Shown here in pieces: positions 1 through 5,110 of a stretch of 5,110 bases of DNA. This DNA is from an uncultured Eubacteriales bacterium (lineage in GTDB: Bacteria; Bacillota; Clostridia; Oscillospirales; CAG-272). Position 1 is the stretch's first letter; each line of letters starts with the position of its first letter. The DNA lies in NCBI GenBank assembly GCA_934489945.1, contig CAKSSY010000092.1, positions 1 to 5,110 on the forward strand, given 5' to 3'. The position numbers and the translations under genes were made by a program. Under the pieces are notes generated by a model. The model saw nothing but the letters and a program-made list of their open reading frames with translations. It was not told the DNA's origin and did not search any database.

Positions 1-1086
1 AATCTGCCCTTTGCCGATTGAAAAATGAATATTTGTCAGAGAATCGGCGGCGGCACCGCGATAACGGAGATTGACGTGATCAAAAGCAATGGCACTTTCG
101 GAATTCGGAGTAAAAGCGGACGGAACCGGTCTTCTGTCGCACGATGGTTGCGTGTTGAGAACCTCTTCAATACGATTGCCACACGCCGCTGCCTTCGTGA
201 CGGTAATAATGAGGTTGGCGAGTTTGATCAGTTCCACAAGGATTTGCGTCATGTAACTGTAGAGTGCGATAAGTTGTCCTTGAGAGATCGCACCGTCGTT
301 GACACGGAAAGCCCCGCCTCTGACAAGAAAAATTACAGCGGTATTAACAATTACAAAAGTAAGAGGGTTCATAAGAGCCGAAATTCTGCCGACAAATTTT
401 TGAGCGGCTGTCAGCTCTTCATTGGAGGTTCGGAAATGCGCAGTTTCGGAGTCCTGAAGATTAAATGCACGGACGACACGAGTTCCGTTCAGATTTTCAC
501 GGGTTATGCCGAGGAGTTTGTCTAATTTTTTCTGAACTTTTTTATAAAGTGGTATTCCGGCAAGCATGATGCCGAATACTACTGCCGAAAGTGCCGGGAT
601 TACGATAACGAAGGGAATTGCGGCACGTCCGTCAATAGAGAGTGCCATAATCATGGCACCGAACACCACAACAGGAGAACGCAAAAAGAGCCGCAGAACA
701 AGATTGACGCAGGTCTGAAGCTGATTGACATCATTGGTCATGTTGGTGATAAGCGAAGAGGTCCCCATGGTATCCAAATCGGTGTAGGAAAGCGTTTCGA
801 TGTGTCGGAAAAGAACGTTCCGCACCTTGGCGGCAAATCCAACCGCAGCACGTGCAGCGAAGAATTGTGCGGTGACGGAGCAGAGAAGACCGATAAGTCC
901 GAGTGCAACCATGACGAGCGCACAGCGTACGATGTGCCCGGTGTTTCCGCCTTTAATGCCGTCGTCGATAATGGAGGTGACAACGAGGGGAACAATCAAT
1001 TCAAAAAATGCTTCCAGCAATTTGAAAAGGGGGCTTAATATCATTTCTTTTCGGTAAGCCCGCATATACTTCAGTACCGTTTTCAT
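1..1086 (-). CDS. ABC exporter half-transporter, membrane domain (5' part, runs off left edge)
   Basis: This is the N-terminal 362 codons of a type I (multidrug/lipid-like) ABC exporter subunit, which would sit in the cytoplasmic membrane and pump an unknown substrate using ATP. The reading frame is open from the ATG at 1086 to base 1. What is visible is the transmembrane domain: hydrophobic helices at about residues 16-40, 53-78, 128-150, 155-180 and 240-258, plus a weaker one near 270-297. The cytoplasmic-loop motif GTRVVRAFNLQDSE is at 201-214. The start of the nucleotide-binding domain (SAIAFDHVNLRYRG, about 331-344) follows, and the frame leaves the window just before Walker A is expected. 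From memory of the family, the segments SSLITNMTNDVNQLQ and the ENLNGTRVVRAF region closely resemble Thermotoga TM287, one half of the heterodimeric exporter TM287/288. A partner half-transporter may therefore lie beyond the left edge; that is inference. The gene follows murA by 48 bases on the same strand, with a terminator in between. The substrate cannot be told from sequence. Confidence 0.95.
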   Translation of the reverse strand, partial: MKTVLKYMRAYRKEMILSPLFKLLEAFFELIVPLVVTSIIDDGIKGGNTGHIVRCALVMVALGLIGLLCSVTAQFFAARAAVGFAAKVRNVLFRHIETLSYTDLDTMGTSSLITNMTNDVNQLQTCVNLVLRLFLRSPVVVFGAMIMALSIDGRAAIPFVIVIPALSAVVFGIMLAGIPLYKKVQKKLDKLLGITRENLNGTRVVRAFNLQDSETAHFRTSNEELTAAQKFVGRISALMNPLTFVIVNTAVIFLVRGGAFRVNDGAISQGQLIALYSYMTQILVELIKLANLIITVTKAAACGNRIEEVLNTQPSCDRRPVPSAFTPNSESAIAFDHVNLRYRGAAADSLTNIHFSIGKGQI

Positions 1087-1090
1087 ATTA

Positions 1091-1099
1091 CTCCTTTTT
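1091..1099 (-). promoter_or_regulatory. Ribosome-binding site of the ABC exporter gene
   Basis: The minus strand reads AAAAAGGAG, followed by TAAT and the ATG at 1086. The spacing after GGAG is only 4 bases, a little short, but the next in-frame ATG (codon 8) has no such site, and the family N-terminus fits the 1086 start. The same bases form one arm of the hairpin at 1092-1112, so access to this site may depend on RNA folding. Confidence 0.75.
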
Positions 1100-1112
1100 C
1101 ATAGAAAAAGGA
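1092..1112 (-). promoter_or_regulatory. Perfect 9-bp hairpin that would sequester the ABC gene's ribosome-binding site
   Basis: In the minus-strand transcript, UCCUUUUUC (1112-1104) and GAAAAAGGA (1100-1092) are exact reverse complements around a three-base loop UAU. The right arm contains the AAAAAGGA of the ribosome-binding site. The left arm is also the 3' arm of the terminator at 1105-1132, so the two hairpins exclude each other. The inverted repeat is directly visible. A regulatory function is inference, because both signals are naturally A/U-rich and may overlap by chance. Confidence 0.5.
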
Positions 1113-1132
1113 CCGCAGAGGCAGTCCTTTTT
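1105..1132 (-). terminator. Intrinsic terminator or attenuator after murA
   Basis: The minus-strand RNA forms AAAAAGGACUGC, loop CUCU, GCGGUCCUUUUU: a 12-bp stem with one G-U pair, ending in five U. It starts two bases after the murA TGA (1137-1135) and ends 18 bases before the ATG of the ABC gene. On the plus strand the wobble pair becomes a C-A mismatch, so it works better for minus-strand transcription. The U run is short and is used in the stem, so termination may be incomplete. No room is left for a promoter between it and the ABC gene, so that gene depends on readthrough or on a promoter inside murA. Confidence 0.8.
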
Positions 1133-1134
1133 TC

Positions 1135-2448
1135 TCAATTAATATTTGCTACGGTGAAAAACTGGCATTCTTCCCGGATGTCAGCGCCGATTGCCTTCAA
1201 CTTGCCTACAATATTATAATAACCGCGCTTGATTACGTCAATTCCCGTGATTTCGGAAACACCTTCTGCCGCAAGTGCCGCAATCAGGACAGCAGCTCCG
1301 CCGCGCAAATCGACCGCTGTTACCCTTGCGCCCGACATATGGGAATTGCCAAGAAAAGTTGCTGCTTTTCCTTCTACGAGAATATCGGCACCCATTTTGC
1401 GAAGTTCGTCGGTGTAACGGAAGCGATTTTCCCAAATACCTTCTGTAATCATGCCGGTTCCGGTTGCAAAGCAAAGAGCCGCGCCGAATTGCGGGTGCAT
1501 ATCGGTCGGAAATCCGGGATAGGGAAGCGTTTTGATGTTGACGCTGTTCAGATGTCCGTCCGAGGTGACGGTTATGGAATCGTCGTGCTCTTCAATTGCA
1601 GCACCCATTTCCATAAGTTTGGTGGAGACGGTTTCCATGTGTTTCGGAATCACGTTTGTAACATTGATCCTTCCCCCCACAGTAGCGGCAGCAACCATAA
1701 ATGTTCCCGCTTCAATCATGTCGGGGATGATCGTATACGTACAACCGTGAAGTTCCCGTACGCCTCTGATCTTAATTACACCGGTACCCGCACCGGTAAT
1801 GTTGGCACCACAGGTGTTGAAGAAGTTGGCGAGGTCAACAATGTGCGGCTCCCGCGCCGCATTTTCGATTACTGTCATTCCGTCCGCCAGTACCGAGGCA
1901 AGAATGACATTGACTGTGGCACCCACCGAGGTAACGTCGAAATACACGCTGTTACCGACCAGTCCGTTTCCGGCATCGGCATGAATATATCCGTTTTCGC
2001 GCCAGACCTTTGCACCGAGTGCTTCAAACCCCTTAATGTGTTGATCGATCGGACGGACACCGAAATCACATCCGCCCGGATAATTGACGCTTGCTTTTCC
2101 GAAACGACCGAGTTCAGCACCGATCAGGTATGTAGACCCTCTCATTTTGCTGACCAGATCAAAGGGAGCAAGACCTTGACAAAAGGAAGCAGTGTTGATT
2201 TCGACCGTAGTCGGATCAAGAAAACGAACCGATGCGCCCATTTCTCTCAGAATTTCGAGGGAGAGTGTAACATCGCTGACAGGCGGCAGGTTTTCGATCA
2301 CGCACTTGTTTTTTGTCAGGATTGTAGCAAAGATTATAGGGAGGGCAGCGTTTTTCATACCGCTCACGTCGATATTGCCGAACAAGCGGTTTCTGCCGTT
2401 TATAATAATTTTGTCCGTATTACAGGACGATTGAAAATTGCCTATCAA
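1135..2448 (-). CDS. murA: UDP-N-acetylglucosamine 1-carboxyvinyltransferase (MurA)
   Basis: MurA transfers enolpyruvate from phosphoenolpyruvate to UDP-GlcNAc in the cytoplasm, the first committed step of peptidoglycan synthesis and the target of fosfomycin. The full-length 437-residue protein is visible, close to the usual 420-440. With the TTG start as residue 1, the conserved substrate-binding SGMKNAALP has Lys32 and Asn33. The catalytic-loop PGGCDFGVRPID carries Cys127 and Arg132, so this is the fosfomycin-sensitive Cys type rather than the resistant Asp type. FPTDMHPQF holds the general-base Asp316. DLRGGAA (Arg382) and KRGYYNI (Arg408) match the other active-site arginines. An upstream in-frame GTG at 2457 would give 440 residues, but its G is the last base of the AAAAGGAG ribosome-binding site. 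TTG at 2448, 8 bases after that site, is the better start. The gene has its own extended -10 promoter upstream and a terminator directly after its stop. Many Firmicutes carry two MurA paralogues; which one this is cannot be told here. Confidence 0.97.
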   Translation of the reverse strand: MIGNFQSSCNTDKIIINGRNRLFGNIDVSGMKNAALPIIFATILTKNKCVIENLPPVSDVTLSLEILREMGASVRFLDPTTVEINTASFCQGLAPFDLVSKMRGSTYLIGAELGRFGKASVNYPGGCDFGVRPIDQHIKGFEALGAKVWRENGYIHADAGNGLVGNSVYFDVTSVGATVNVILASVLADGMTVIENAAREPHIVDLANFFNTCGANITGAGTGVIKIRGVRELHGCTYTIIPDMIEAGTFMVAAATVGGRINVTNVIPKHMETVSTKLMEMGAAIEEHDDSITVTSDGHLNSVNIKTLPYPGFPTDMHPQFGAALCFATGTGMITEGIWENRFRYTDELRKMGADILVEGKAATFLGNSHMSGARVTAVDLRGGAAVLIAALAAEGVSEITGIDVIKRGYYNIVGKLKAIGADIREECQFFTVANIN

Positions 2449-2456
2449 TTCCGGCA

Positions 2457-2464
2457 CTCCTTTT
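2457..2464 (-). promoter_or_regulatory. Ribosome-binding site that decides the murA start
   Basis: The minus strand reads AAAAGGAG, then TGCCGGAA (8 bases), then TTG at 2448. The site overlaps the GTG at 2457, which therefore cannot be its start codon, so translation most likely begins at the TTG. Confidence 0.75.
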
Positions 2465-2494
2465 CAGAGTCAGATTGTAGAATAAACCAACTAC

Positions 2495-2523
2495 AGTATA
2501 CCACATAAAATGCGGAAAATAAA
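2495..2523 (-). promoter_or_regulatory. murA promoter (extended -10, sigma-A type)
   Basis: On the minus strand a -10 box TATACT (2500-2495) is preceded by TGG, giving the extended -10 form TGnTATACT. A weak -35, TTTATT (2523-2518), lies 17 bases upstream in A/T-rich sequence. Transcription would start near 2488, leaving a leader of about 40 bases before the TTG. This suggests murA is transcribed on its own as well as any readthrough from the DUF3810 gene. Confidence 0.6.
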
Positions 2524-2557
2524 GTATTTTTTGACATTTTTTTATTTTTCGTTTTGG

Positions 2558-2603
2558 GCGGCGCAGTCAATCTTGCCGCAGAGGATAGTACCTCTGTTAA
2601 CAG
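2558..2603. repeat. Cluster of overlapping palindromes between the DUF3810 gene and murA
   Basis: Three small inverted repeats abut or overlap. GCGGC (2558-2562) pairs with GCCGC (2575-2579). CAGAGG (2579-2584) pairs with CCTCTG (2591-2596) across a 6-base loop. CTGTTAACAG (2594-2603) is a perfect 10-bp palindrome. A run of eight T on the minus strand (2618-2611) lies just after the DUF3810 stop but has no good stem before it, and none of the stems is followed by a U run. This is therefore not a convincing terminator. The cluster could be RNA structure in the 3' end of the upstream mRNA or protein-binding sites above the murA promoter; the sequence does not decide. Confidence 0.5.
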
Positions 2604-2668
2604 TATAGCGAAAAAAAACGTGAAGTTGACAGTTATCTTGTTTTATAATAGGAGACCGCAAGATTGAC
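2566..2668. repeat. 11-bp inverted repeat across the DUF3810 stop codon
   Basis: GTCAATCTTGC at 2566-2576 is the exact reverse complement of GCAAGATTGAC at 2658-2668, with 81 bases between. One arm is inside the last codons of the DUF3810 gene and the other is in the gap before murA. It could form a long-range stem in the mRNA 3' end. It could equally be chance. Confidence 0.4.
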
Positions 2669-3796
2669 GACAAGTCCGTAACTTTTATTACCTTCTTGGG
2701 TTCCGTTTGCTTTGAGAAAGCTGTCATTGAGTGCGCTTGTAATATTGGAAATGCCGGAGTCGCTGTATTTTTCAAAAAAATTGTTATAAGCTTTCATTTC
2801 GCCTCTTGCGCGGTCGTCCAAAAGGGAGATGACGGAGTAATACAGCTCTTTTCCTTCCCCGGTGTCAGCTGACCAAAGTGCAGAACTGACGTATTCAAAC
2901 AGGTTGATATAAGCGCAATAGCGAATATAGACATCGTCTGATTCCGAGCAGATCAGAAAGGCGATAAAATTTGCCTCATTTTCACGCGCGATTCCCCGTT
3001 GATGGGCAAATTCATGTGCGGCAGTAAAGGGAAGTGTATAATCGGGGAAATCGATATTCAGATTGGCTTCTCCTGTGAAAAAGGTGTAAAAGCCGGTAAA
3101 ATGGGTGTAAGACATAACAACACTCAGCATGACCGGTTTTATATTGGTAGAAAGCGGTTGCAGGAAATTGTATTTTTCGGAGCATTTTCGATAAGATTGC
3201 ATCAGTTTGTCACTCATATCGGAAAGCGAGTAAGGCATGATGGAAGCTCCGTTGGTATCATAATTGGCGATATCGAGTGTGTCGTTCATATCTTGTATCA
3301 GTTTTCGCGCGGTTTCGGCGAGCTCTTTGGCAGATACCGGTTCATTGGAAAGTCCGAGCCTTTCCTCCAAAGAGGGAACGGAATAGCCGATGCCGCAATT
3401 CCAGATGAAAAGCGAAAAGACAAGAGATGCTACGGAGAGCAACGAAACGGTGTAAGAAAGCACACTGCGCCAACTGGAGGTTTTGTGACGAATGGCGTAA
3501 ACTGTCAGAAAGCCCAAAGCGATTGGTAGAATCAAAAGCAAAAATTCGGCAAAGGAAAACGGAAGAAAATTTGTAACGAAGGCAAGAATTGCCCGTGTTA
3601 CAGCACCGATGTTCCGATTAAAAAAATCGGCAAATGCAGAGTTCCGGCGTGCAATCAGAAGCAGAAGAAAGGAGAAAATGGCGAATCCGAGAAGTACAAT
3701 ACTCCAAATCGGGATTTTTTCTTGCGGCAACAGCACTTTTCCCGGGATCTTTTTTACGGGACGCAGACGCCGTGTAGATTTTTGCTTTAAATTCAT
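2633..3796 (-). CDS. DUF3810 family membrane protein with HExxH metalloprotease-like motif
   Basis: A 387-residue membrane protein whose C-terminal half faces one side of the membrane and carries HEFAHQRGIARENEANF at residues 261-277. His261, Glu262 and His265 match a zinc-protease active site, and Glu274 is the likely third ligand. The motif and the preceding GFYTFFTGEANLNID (235-249) are those I recall for the DUF3810 family, whose substrate is unknown. The N-terminus is basic (residues 7-27), followed by hydrophobic segments at about 30-49, 67-101 (probably two short helices) and 112-133. The frame is open upstream to an ATG at 3934, but that would overlap the previous gene by over 120 bases. 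ATG at 3796 has AAAGCAGGT 5 bases ahead and sits 13 bases after the preceding stop. The tight spacing implies co-transcription with the pseudouridine synthase. Placement before murA hints at an envelope role, but that is only association. Protease activity is inferred from the motif. Confidence 0.88.
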   Translation of the reverse strand: MNLKQKSTRRLRPVKKIPGKVLLPQEKIPIWSIVLLGFAIFSFLLLLIARRNSAFADFFNRNIGAVTRAILAFVTNFLPFSFAEFLLLILPIALGFLTVYAIRHKTSSWRSVLSYTVSLLSVASLVFSLFIWNCGIGYSVPSLEERLGLSNEPVSAKELAETARKLIQDMNDTLDIANYDTNGASIMPYSLSDMSDKLMQSYRKCSEKYNFLQPLSTNIKPVMLSVVMSYTHFTGFYTFFTGEANLNIDFPDYTLPFTAAHEFAHQRGIARENEANFIAFLICSESDDVYIRYCAYINLFEYVSSALWSADTGEGKELYYSVISLLDDRARGEMKAYNNFFEKYSDSGISNITSALNDSFLKANGTQEGNKSYGLVVNLAVSYYKTR

Positions 3797-3801
3797 AATT
3801 G

Positions 3802-3810
3802 ACCTGCTTT
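3802..3810 (-). promoter_or_regulatory. Ribosome-binding site fixing the DUF3810 gene start
   Basis: The minus strand reads AAAGCAGGT, one mismatch from AAAGGAGGT, then CAATT and the ATG at 3796. It overlaps the TGA stop of the upstream pseudouridine synthase gene by one base, which favours translational coupling. Confidence 0.65.
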
Positions 3811-4736
3811 CAAATCGGAAAATCGACCGTGCCGAATATCTGTGAGCAGAGGAAAGAAATATCCGCAGGAAGCGGCGCGGTGAAACGAAGCATTTTTCCG
3901 GATGAGGGATGTGGGAAGGAAAGTCGAATGGCATGGAGTGCCTGTCTGTCGATCAGCTCAAACGGGTAACCGTACAGCGTGTCGCCGCAGATAGGAGTGC
4001 CGTGTTCCGAAAACTGAACGCGAAGTTGATGAGTCCGTCCTGTAATCGGAGCGGCAAGTACGGCAGAGAACAGAGAATTGGATGCCAAGGTGCGATAACG
4101 CGTCAAGGCAACAGCGGCATCTTGTTCTTCTGCGGAACAAAGCACACGTCGCATTTTTCCCGCAGTGTCACGGCGTATGTAGTCGCGGTACTCACCGTTT
4201 TCCGATGCGGGGGAACCGCAAAGGACGGCAAAATAGCTTTTATGAATTTTCCCCGACTTCATCGCTTCGGAAAGCCGATAGGCAGAGAGTTTATTCTTGG
4301 CAACGAGAACCAGTCCGCTTGTTCCGACGTCAAGACGATTGATCGGGCGAACAATATAGGGCGAACCAATGCGTTCAGCGAGATAGACAAGACCGTTGGC
4401 AAGCGTATCGGTCTGATGTTCATGTGCGGGATGTGTCAAAAGTTCATGGGATTTGTTAATCAGAATAATGTCGTCATCCTGATAGAGAATATCAAGTGGG
4501 ATATCGACAGGAAGAACGGTGGATTCTTTTACCGCCGAGGCGGCATCTTTGTATCGGAGTGACAGAACGTCACGGAATTCCACCACATTTCGGACAGTTG
4601 CGTGGGAGCCGTTGAGAAGAATTCCGTCCGGTGTTTTTTTGAGAAGAGAAATGATTGCTCCCGAAAATGCAAGATCGCCACGCAAAACCTGACCGACCGT
4701 TTTGTGATTTTGTTCACGACTGATAATAATGTCCAC
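3810..4736 (-). CDS. RluA-family RNA pseudouridine synthase with S4-like domain
   Basis: The enzyme isomerises specific uridines to pseudouridine in structured RNA, most likely 23S rRNA, in the cytoplasm. The 308 residues match the family length of about 300. An S4-like RNA-binding domain covers roughly residues 10-62 (SGAIISLLKK, ILLNGSHATVRN). The catalytic domain begins near residue 80 with LDILYQDDDIILINKS. The family signature RPINRLDVGTSGLVLVAKN (130-148) contains RLD with the catalytic Asp136. KIHKSYFAVLCG (163-174), GRTHQLRVQFSEHGTPICGD (233-252) and LHAIRLSFPHP (267-277) are the other conserved blocks. An ATG at 4787 would add 17 residues, but the GTG at 4736 is preceded by AAAAAGGAGGTG with a 7-base gap, and the ATG lies within the promoter. 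The gene heads an operon with the DUF3810 gene. It could be an RluD-, YlyB- or YhcT-like member; the exact target base cannot be assigned from sequence, so no symbol is given. Confidence 0.94.
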   Translation of the reverse strand: MDIIISREQNHKTVGQVLRGDLAFSGAIISLLKKTPDGILLNGSHATVRNVVEFRDVLSLRYKDAASAVKESTVLPVDIPLDILYQDDDIILINKSHELLTHPAHEHQTDTLANGLVYLAERIGSPYIVRPINRLDVGTSGLVLVAKNKLSAYRLSEAMKSGKIHKSYFAVLCGSPASENGEYRDYIRRDTAGKMRRVLCSAEEQDAAVALTRYRTLASNSLFSAVLAAPITGRTHQLRVQFSEHGTPICGDTLYGYPFELIDRQALHAIRLSFPHPSSGKMLRFTAPLPADISFLCSQIFGTVDFPI

Positions 4737-4741
4737 TTCCG

Positions 4742-4753
4742 CACCTCCTTTTT
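4742..4753 (-). promoter_or_regulatory. Strong ribosome-binding site of the pseudouridine synthase gene
   Basis: The minus strand reads AAAAAGGAGGTG, matching nearly the full 3' tail of 16S rRNA. A 7-base spacer follows GGAGG, then GTG at 4736. This decides the start in favour of GTG. Confidence 0.85.
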
Positions 4754-4758
4754 GTTTT

Positions 4759-4787
4759 ATTTTAGCATGAATTACCACCAAAATCAA
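4759..4787 (-). promoter_or_regulatory. Promoter of the pseudouridine synthase/DUF3810 operon
   Basis: On the minus strand -35 TTGATT (4787-4782), a 17-base spacer and -10 TAAAAT (4764-4759) are preceded by TGC, giving the extended -10 form. Transcription would start near 4752, so the leader is very short and the ribosome-binding site lies almost at the 5' end of the mRNA. The match to a housekeeping sigma-A promoter is good. Confidence 0.75.
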
Positions 4788-4790
4788 GAG

Positions 4791-4820
4791 TTGAAAAAAA
4801 GAAGGAGACGGATTTACAAA
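4791..4820 (+). promoter_or_regulatory. Possible promoter for the rightward exported-protein gene
   Basis: TTGAAA (4791-4796), an 18-base spacer and TACAAA (4815-4820) form a moderate match (5/6 and 4/6) to a sigma-A promoter. It would be back to back with the leftward promoter, whose -35 ends 3 bases away, and would give a leader of about 130 bases. Other weak candidates exist (for example TATATT at 4860-4865 without a -35), so this is tentative. Confidence 0.3.
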
Positions 4821-4886
4821 AATTTAACGAAACCAGTCATAGAAAGACACTTCCGGCGATATATTGAAACCAGAAAATATTTGCCA

Positions 4887-4918
4887 TTGCCGACTGTAGC
4901 GGCAAATCCGGCGCGCCG
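4887..4918. repeat. Hairpin and palindrome in the leader of the rightward gene
   Basis: TTGCCG (4887-4892) and CGGCAA (4900-4905) are exact reverse complements around a 7-base loop. Three bases later CGGCGCGCCG (4909-4918) is a perfect 10-bp palindrome. TTTTGTT follows at 4924-4930, but the arrangement is not a clean terminator. The rest of 4821-4943 shows no gene I can support. A leader structure or a binding site is possible. Confidence 0.4.
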
Positions 4919-4943
4919 TAGCCGTTTTGTTCGGTGGTTTGGC

Positions 4944-4957
4944 AGAAAGGTGTGATC
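4944..4957 (+). promoter_or_regulatory. Ribosome-binding site of the exported-protein gene
   Basis: AGAAAGG, then T, then GTGATC matches AGAAAGGAGGTGATC, the complement of the 16S rRNA tail, except that AG is replaced by a single T. The ATG follows at 4961. The unusually long two-part match supports the ATG as the true start. Confidence 0.65.
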
Positions 4958-4960
4958 ACA

Positions 4961-5110
4961 ATGAAAATCGGAAGAATCGGATTCTTACTTGCGGGTATTT
5001 GCCTGATGGCATTGCTTATTCTGCCGGTTGGCGCGAAAGAGCGGAAACCCGTTTCGGTCGGACTGGATGTTCTTGCAGCGAGAACGGAAATGCGGAAAGC
5101 AGGATTGGTG
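4961..5110 (+). CDS. Exported protein of unknown function (N-terminal 50 codons, runs off right edge)
   Basis: Only the first 50 residues are in the window. The N-terminus looks like a signal peptide: Lys2 and Arg5, a hydrophobic core at about 6-23 (IGFLLAGICLMALLILPV), and a likely signal peptidase I site after VGA at residue 25. Cys14 is not in a lipoprotein box, so a lipoprotein is unlikely. The mature part begins KERKPVSVGLDVLAARTEMR, which I cannot assign to a family. The gene is transcribed away from the pseudouridine synthase operon, with 224 bases between the two start codons, and has a good ribosome-binding site. The alternative is a protein anchored by one N-terminal helix. Function cannot be predicted from this fragment. 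Confidence 0.8.
   Translation, partial: MKIGRIGFLLAGICLMALLILPVGAKERKPVSVGLDVLAARTEMRKAGLV

Noticed and set aside
25..525. Plus-strand open frame of 166 codons
   Set aside because: It is antisense to the continuous ABC exporter frame and has no ribosome-binding site or family features.
1088..1102. Four-codon minus-strand mini-frame ATG AAA AAG GAG TAA covering the ABC gene's ribosome-binding site
   Set aside because: It has no ribosome-binding site of its own and such short frames arise easily. It is probably coincidence, although translation of it would compete with the ABC start.
1339..2508. Long plus-strand open frame of 389 codons opposite murA
   Set aside because: It lies antisense to a murA whose every active-site motif is intact. 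Its translation is rich in Cys, His, Arg and Phe with no recognisable domain, as expected for a shadow frame.
2602..2607. Second TATACT -10-like box on the minus strand, after the DUF3810 stop
   Set aside because: No acceptable -35 (GTCAAC at best) and no TG extension; the promoter nearer murA is clearly better.
2626..2649. Perfect TTGACA and TATAAT boxes on the plus strand
   Set aside because: The spacer is only 12 bases, too short for a sigma-A promoter, and no gene follows on that strand. TATAAT has no other -35 at the right distance.
2999..3529. Plus-strand open frame of 176 codons
   Set aside because: It is antisense to the DUF3810 gene, including its HExxH motif, and has no recognisable protein features.
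3909..4562. Plus-strand open frame of 217 codons
   Set aside because: It is antisense to the conserved catalytic domain of the pseudouridine synthase; a shadow.
4768..4955. Very basic 62-residue plus-strand frame (MNYHQNQELKKRRRR...) just before the exported-protein gene
   Set aside because: Its ATG lies inside the well-supported leftward promoter and has no ribosome-binding site. The AAGGAG at 4802-4807 is internal to the frame and not followed by a usable start. The basic composition could be chance, so it is only a weak candidate.

Overview
The window looks like ordinary chromosomal DNA of a Clostridia-type Firmicute. The signs are moderate base composition, strong AAAGGAGG-type ribosome-binding sites, GTG and TTG starts, extended -10 promoters, and the gene families themselves (a TM287-like ABC half-exporter, MurA, a DUF3810 membrane protein, an RluA-family pseudouridine synthase). 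The genus cannot be named from the sequence.

Layout: almost everything is on the minus strand and reads right to left. A divergent control region lies around 4737-4960. Leftward from it runs a two-gene operon: an RluA-family pseudouridine synthase (3810-4736, GTG start), then after 13 bases a DUF3810-type membrane protein with a zinc-protease-like HExxH motif (2633-3796). Next is a gap of about 180 bases rich in palindromes, with an extended -10 promoter, followed by murA (1135-2448, TTG start), the first committed enzyme of peptidoglycan synthesis. Only 48 bases separate murA from a multidrug-type ABC exporter half-transporter (1-1086), which runs off the left edge before its ATPase motifs. 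Rightward from the divergent region, the first 50 codons of an exported protein of unknown function (4961-5110) run off the right edge.

The genes are housekeeping or envelope-related: RNA modification, a membrane metalloprotease-like protein, cell-wall precursor synthesis and an exporter. No mobile element, CRISPR array, tRNA or rRNA is visible. The feature most worth a second look is the murA/ABC junction. There a good intrinsic terminator and a perfect 9-bp hairpin that would bury the ABC gene's ribosome-binding site share one arm, so they cannot form together. The terminator's first arm also begins two bases after the murA stop codon. This has the architecture of an attenuator or translation-coupled switch, although a chance overlap of A/T-rich signals is a serious alternative. 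I see no clearly new multi-gene system here.
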